Source: Cochliopodium minus
Taxonomy: Eukaryota > Discosea > Himatismenida > Cochliopodiidae
NCBI GenBank assembly: GCA_024220525.1
Contig: JAMYWO010000016.1
Span: 197,580 to 231,243, forward strand
Direction of reading: 5' to 3'
DNA length: 33,664 nucleotides
Part shown: piece by piece, positions 29,078 to 33,664 of the stretch
Numbering within the stretch: the first letter of the stretch is position 1
Layout: each line of letters begins with the position of its first letter
The notes under the pieces: model-generated
What the model saw: the letters and a program-made list of their open reading frames with translations, nothing else
The model's database searches: none
What the model was told of the DNA's origin: nothing
Made by a program: the position numbers and the translations under genes

Positions 29078-31986
29078 TTAATTTTGATAATCATTCCATT
29101 TTGTTTTTTCTTGATGTCCTTCATTATTCTTCCAAGAATTTCTTGGTTTTTCTTCCATTTCTGTGGTATTTGTCATTTCTTTATTAAAAATTTTATCTCT
29201 TCTCCAAATAATGATAGAAGCAATGATGATAACAATCAATGTTCCTCCAACAACTCCCAAAACAATTCCAATAATTGCTCCTGTCGAAATACCTCCTATT
29301 TTATTTATAAAATATTGAAATTTTGAATTTTGAAGATAAAAACATATTTTTAAAATTTTTACCTTTACAATTTCCTTGTGTTGTTGAAAGAGAAACAGAA
29401 AGTGAATTTTGTTGATTGTTCAATGTTGATGAAATTTTATCACATTTATTGTTCACATATGTTGGTTTCACAGAAAATTGGTTATTATCTACACTCAATG
29501 TTTGAGAACAATTGTAAGTCACCAATAAAATATCTGTTTCTCCATTTTCAGGTCTTTTATCCAAAACCAAACTCAAATTTCCTCCCAATGAAACACATCC
29601 AGTGACATTCAATGCTCCATTTTTGTTTGAATCTGAAATGATAACCACAATGGTTGAAGTTGAAGATTGATTGAAATTTCCAATTATCAACAAACTTGTT
29701 GAATTCAAAGTGAAAGATTCATTTATCAAAGTTGTGTTTGAGAATTTGTTTGAAAAAGAATAAATCCAACCTGATTTGGTTTCAACACAAGAAATATCAA
29801 ATTGAGAAGTGTTTACTTTTAAACCATTTCCCAACCCACATTTTTCACAATTCGAAACATTATACAAACAACTAATTGGAGGTAGAGTTGAAGGAGTATT
29901 TGTTGAAGGAGATATTGTAGAAGGAATCGTCGTTGAAGGAATATTTGTTGATAGAGCGGTTGTTGAAGAAACAGAAGTAGAAGGGATATTTGTTGAAGGT
30001 GTGATCGTTGAAGAAAACAAGGAAGTTGAAGGCGTTGAAGTAATTAAAGTTGATGGAATAGAAGTAGAAGGTGTGATCGTCGAAGGGATTACTGTTGATG
30101 GAGCTGTTGTTGAAGGAATAGAAGTGGAAGGTGATATTGTAGAAGGTGTTATCGTTGAAGGAATATCTGTCGAAGATATTGGACAACCAGATGAACAATT
30201 ACAATTCCCATAAGTTTGAGGTATTTCTAAAAAAAATGAAAACAATAAAAATACGAAAAAAGAAATAAATCAATAACCCATTAACAAATTATCTCCCTTC
30301 CAAACATTTTTCTGATCAAAAATAGTTAGAATGAATTTATAAAGTTCACCACAATCCAAACCAAGAGGAATTGAACCATCAACACAACCTCCTCCATTGC
30401 CAAAAGCCCCATACATATTCATTTCATTGTTGTAATAAACACTTTGAAAAGTACAGTTTACTCCTGGTAATGAGCCAATACTTGCTCCATATCCACCACC
30501 ATTATTTGTTGTATTAACAATAATATTTGAGGAATAAGAGTTTTTCATTGTAAATAAGAAAGATGAGTCATTGACCGAAAATTGTCTTTTTTTTTTTTTT
30601 TTGAAAAAAAAATTGATAAAAATGTAAAAATCATAAAAAAAATCATTCTTATATTTACCCGATTAATCCTCCAAGATTAGAATGTCCATAAATAGATGCT
30701 CTTGAATATATATTTGAAACTGTCGGATTTACTAAAACAGAATGAATAAATAAAAATAAATATAAAATGAATATCAACAATAAAATCAAAAAAAAAAATT
30801 AAAATTCTTACATGAATCTACTGTATAAACACCAAAAACTCCTCCTGCAGAAGAAAAAGAATCTGTTAAACCAATAATTTCGACACTTTGTTTGACATAG
30901 GATTGATCCACAATAGTATCTTTGGAACTCCCTACCAAACCTCCCAAATTACTGCAGTTCGACATTAACACACCATTACTCACACCTGAATTGACTATCA
31001 CACTAATTTTCATTTAATATTCATTCTCTTTTTAAAAAATATTTCTTCAAATATAATTACCCACTGAAATCCAACCCCACCAATCCTCCTAAATTTTTTA
31101 TTTTTTTTTCTTGAATTAATGATCGTAAGAATAATTTTTTTTTTACCAACACAAGAATGTCCAATCATCAATGTTTTTGTTGGATCATTTGGAAATCCCA
31201 GATTATGGCAATTCTTCATATTCATGTTTGTTGAAAAACTGTTTCAATCAAATAAATAAAAATTTGATAAAAATATAAATTTATTAAATATGTATATACC
31301 CAAAGAATGATCCCACTGAATTTAAATTTGATCCATTTACAATTGTATTTTGTATGATTGAATTAGATATGAATGAATACTGAAAATATCCAACAAATGC
31401 TCCTATAAAGGAATTAGATGATCCTGTGGAGATTATATTATTGTTTTTTATTGGGCTTGATGAATTCAAAATAACATTATCAATCGTGCAATTATAACAA
31501 GATCCAATGATCACTGCTATATAGCTCCCATTTGATTTAATATTCACATCTATAAAAGAAATATTCTTTATTGTTGCATAAGATCCAAATGAGAATAATG
31601 CCACATAATCTGTTTTATTTTCAATATACAAATTTTGGATTGAATATCCTTGTCCATCAAGTTTCCCTATTTTTTATTTTTATACTTTTTAATAATTTTA
31701 AATTTTTATTTTTTTTCAAATTACCAGAGAATTTGTTTGTGGCATTTCCAATTGGATAAAATGGGAATTTATAAGCAATGCAGTCAACAGAAGAATTCAA
31801 GTAGTATTCTGCTGTGACATTACTCTTTAAAAATTCAAAGTTAATTAATTTTTTATTTATTAACTAAACAGTTATGATTACATTCATGTTCTGCAAATCT
31901 GAACAACTAGAAATAAGAATGGGAAAATTTTGTTTAGAAATATGTGACATTACATTCACTAAAAAAATAATCAAAAATATTCTCAT
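29078..31986 (-). CDS. Type I surface protein: beta-helix/GLUG-like ectodomain, Pro-Ser-Thr stalk, one TM
   Basis: Ten exons close to 781 residues: 31986-31882, 31824-31725, 31666-31300, 31238-31147, 31088-31061, 31002-30812, 30731-30659, 30585-30278, 30226-29363 and 29295-29078. A signal peptide (MRIFLIIFLVNVMSHISKQN) is followed by FPIGNATNKFSGKLDGQGYS and repeats such as ATIKNISFIDVNIKSNG, GGLVG, NLGGLVGSSKD and NLGGLIG, typical of GLUG/pectin-lyase-like right-handed beta helices used in adhesion. Exon 9 carries a ~100-residue mucin-like stalk of STxPST units, a Cys-containing domain (CLYNVSNCEKCGLGNG) and another beta-rich region. The last exon has one TM helix (GAIIGIVLGVVGGTLIVIII), a WRRDK stop-transfer and a ~40-residue hydrophilic tail. 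Many NxS/T sites are present. Exon 5's edges are set by phase. Likely a cell-surface adhesin or receptor. Confidence 0.88.
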
Positions 31987-32187
31987 TGGAATTGTTTTTT
32001 TTTTAAAATTTTTATTTTTTTTGAAATATAAATGGAAAATAAAAAATTATTAAAATTATCCTAATCCAAATTAGGATTAATTAAAAGCTAAGATATCATC
32101 TTTTCTTCACATCAAGAATGAAGTTTGTTAAATCCAATTGTACTTGAAAGTATTTTTTGATTTCAATTTCCAGATTAAAAATAAAAA
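31987..32187. promoter_or_regulatory. Divergent promoter region with 8-bp inverted repeat
   Basis: 201 bp separate the surface-protein start (-) and the acyl-CoA oxidase start (+). ATCCTAAT (32058-32065) and ATTAGGAT (32070-32077) form a perfect inverted repeat around CCAA, a possible regulatory site. Confidence 0.4.
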
Positions 32188-33664
32188 ATGAGCATATACA
32201 ATCAGATCAATGATCTCAATGATGAAAGAAAAAATTGCCCATTTGATTTGGAATCACTCACCAATATATTAGATGGAGGAAAAGATAAGACTGAAAGAAA
32301 AAGATATCTCCAATCCCTCGTAGAAAAAGAACCAATATTTTCAAAAAAAGATAGCTATTGGAATAATCCAACAAGAGAATATGAAAGATCAATTGAAAAG
32401 ATGGTATCTCTATCAAAAAATAAATTTATATGTATTTAAATATTCTTTCAATCAAAAGGTTAGATTGTTTGAATTCAATAAGGAATTGAATCTAAATGAA
32501 GAAGAGCTCACTTTGGTTACTGAAATGATCGATGAAGTAATGCCAGATAGTGTACATAAACAGATGTAAATAAAAATCATTTAAGATATACATTTTTTAA
32601 AAAAGAATGAAGAATGAATATACCATCAGATCTTCATATTTTATATCTTTGGGAAATTCAAGTTCCCAAAAAGAAAAAAAATTAAATTAATTTCTTTGAA
32701 CAAAGGTTTATCACCACATTAAAAATGCAATGTAACGAAGAACAAAAAGAAAAATTTTTAAAGCCAGCATTAGAATACAAAATAATAGGAACATATGCAC
32801 AAACAGAATTAGGGCACGGATCTTCTTTAAGAGGACTAGAAACCACAGCAACCTTTTGCGAAGAAGAAGATAGTTTTGAGATAAATTCTCCAAATAACAT
32901 TGACCAAAGTGACCCAAACGAAATACCCTATTCTGTAAAAAAATAGATTATTTTAAAAAAACAAATAAATTTTTAGATTTCAAAAAAAAGGTTAAATTTT
33001 GGCCAGGAGGTTTAGCAAAGGTAAAGTTTTTTATTTAAAATTTTTTTATTAAAAAACTTTTTTCTTTGAAAAAAAAAAAGACAGCAAATCATTGCATTTT
33101 GATGTGCCAACTCATAATTAAAGGTAAAAAACATGGTGTTTTCCCTTTTGTGGTGCAGATTAGAGACAGGAACAATCACAAAGTGATTCAAGGAGTAGAA
33201 TTAGGAACAATAGGTCCCAAGATGGGATGGAACACCATAGATAATGTAAAAAATAAAATAATCATTATCTCATAAAATTTTTATTAAAAACATGCAATTC
33301 ACATTATTAAAAATTTTTTGATTTTTGAATTTTTAATTTTATTTTAATTTTTTAATTTTTGAATTTTTAATTTTATGTAGGGTTGGGCAAGGTTTAAAAA
33401 AATCAAAATTCCTAGAACGAATATGTTGATGAGATTTTCAAAAGTAGATCGAGACGGAACTTTCACAAAACCTCCTCACGATCGCATAGCATATTCCACC
33501 ATGTTATGGATAAGAGCTTCCTTTGTAAAAATAAAAAAAAAAAAATTAAAAAAATTAAAAATCATTAAAAATATTTATTTAATCTTCAATTAATCCTCTA
33601 ATTATAAAGGTGATCCATTCTTTTTACATTCTTGCTAGGGCTGTCACCATTAGTATAAGATATT
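32188..33664 (+). CDS. ACOX: Peroxisomal acyl-CoA oxidase, N-terminal part (runs off window)
   Basis: Exons by phase: 32188-32403, 32459-32565, 32706-32934, 32991-33020, 33081-33245, 33381-33524 and 33610-end. The enzyme oxidises fatty acyl-CoA to the trans-2-enoyl form with FAD and makes H2O2, the first step of peroxisomal beta-oxidation. Landmarks: CPFDLESLTNILDGGKDKTE, YKIIGTYAQTELGHGSSLRG, LETTATF, VKFWPGGLAK, TANHCILMCQLIIKGKKHGV, FVVQIRD, LGTIGPKMGWNTIDNGWARF, IKIPRTNMLMRFSKVDRDG and RAVTISIRY. These match the acyl-CoA dehydrogenase fold N-terminal and FAD-binding middle domains; the C-terminal oxidase domain and peroxisomal signal lie outside the window. Between exons 2 and 3 a stretch at about 32617-32640 encodes PSDLHIL, which the family has at this place, yet no GT donor lets it be included in frame. 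Confidence 0.92.

Noticed and set aside
29809-30213. Val/Glu/Gly-rich + strand frame
   Set aside because: Antisense of the Pro-Ser-Thr stalk, which is part of a 10-exon gene with closed phases.

Overview
The window is nuclear DNA of an intron-rich, extremely AT-rich unicellular eukaryote. Introns are short, AT-only and almost all GT...AG. Many contain TTTTTA/TAAAAA arrays. TAA, TAG and TGA all act as stops. The gene set (mitochondrial-type presequences, peroxisomal acyl-CoA oxidase, lysosomal cathepsin B, actin, a PH-domain protein with poly-Asn/Thr tracts, RCC1, TFIID subunit, GPN-loop GTPase) fits a free-living amoeboid protist, Amoebozoa or Heterolobosea being my best guess. The sequence does not prove the clade. 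I rebuilt the exons by hand and used phase closure (every junction keeping the reading frame) as the main test.

Layout. 1-4033: two halves of one histidyl-tRNA synthetase gene in the wrong order, with a Sel1-repeat gene between them. 4141-7170 (-): LRR protein, 3' end lost. 7358-10063 (-): RCC1-repeat protein, 19 exons. 10110-10961 (+): Nudix hydrolase. 11041-15477 (+): triple-PH protein with a giant low-complexity tail. 15845-16613 (-): Glu/Arg/Lys coiled-coil gene with a broken frame. 17171-17428 (+): 69-residue Cys-rich protein. 17629-19049 (-): cathepsin B-like protease. 19307-20416 (-): cyclin-dependent kinase. 20618-22646 (+): glutamine-synthetase-like enzyme, 3' end lost. 22729-23964 (-): TAF7, with a 100-N gap in intron 1. 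24227-25643 (-): GPN2. 25881-27010 (+): divergent intronless actin with a one-base frameshift. 27078-28590: an unusual island (tail-anchored ORF, ORF with duplicated 33-residue repeat, inverted repeats, tRNA-like Pol III unit, 42-bp direct repeat). 28591-28871: two gene fragments meeting at a single n. 29078-31986 (-): secreted/type I membrane beta-helix protein with a Pro-Ser-Thr stalk. 32188-33664 (+): acyl-CoA oxidase, running off the window.

The strongest structural result is that this is a mosaic of contigs. Each of the three single n positions (2587, 4034, 28762) sits where genes are cut, and the T-rich tract at 22650-22750 cuts or abuts two more genes with no N at all. Gene order across these points should not be trusted. 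Within each block, genes are tightly packed, with head-to-head spacers down to 46 bp and tail-to-tail spacers down to 27 bp. No metabolic operon or defence system is visible; these are mostly ordinary housekeeping genes. The least explained segment is 27480-28870.
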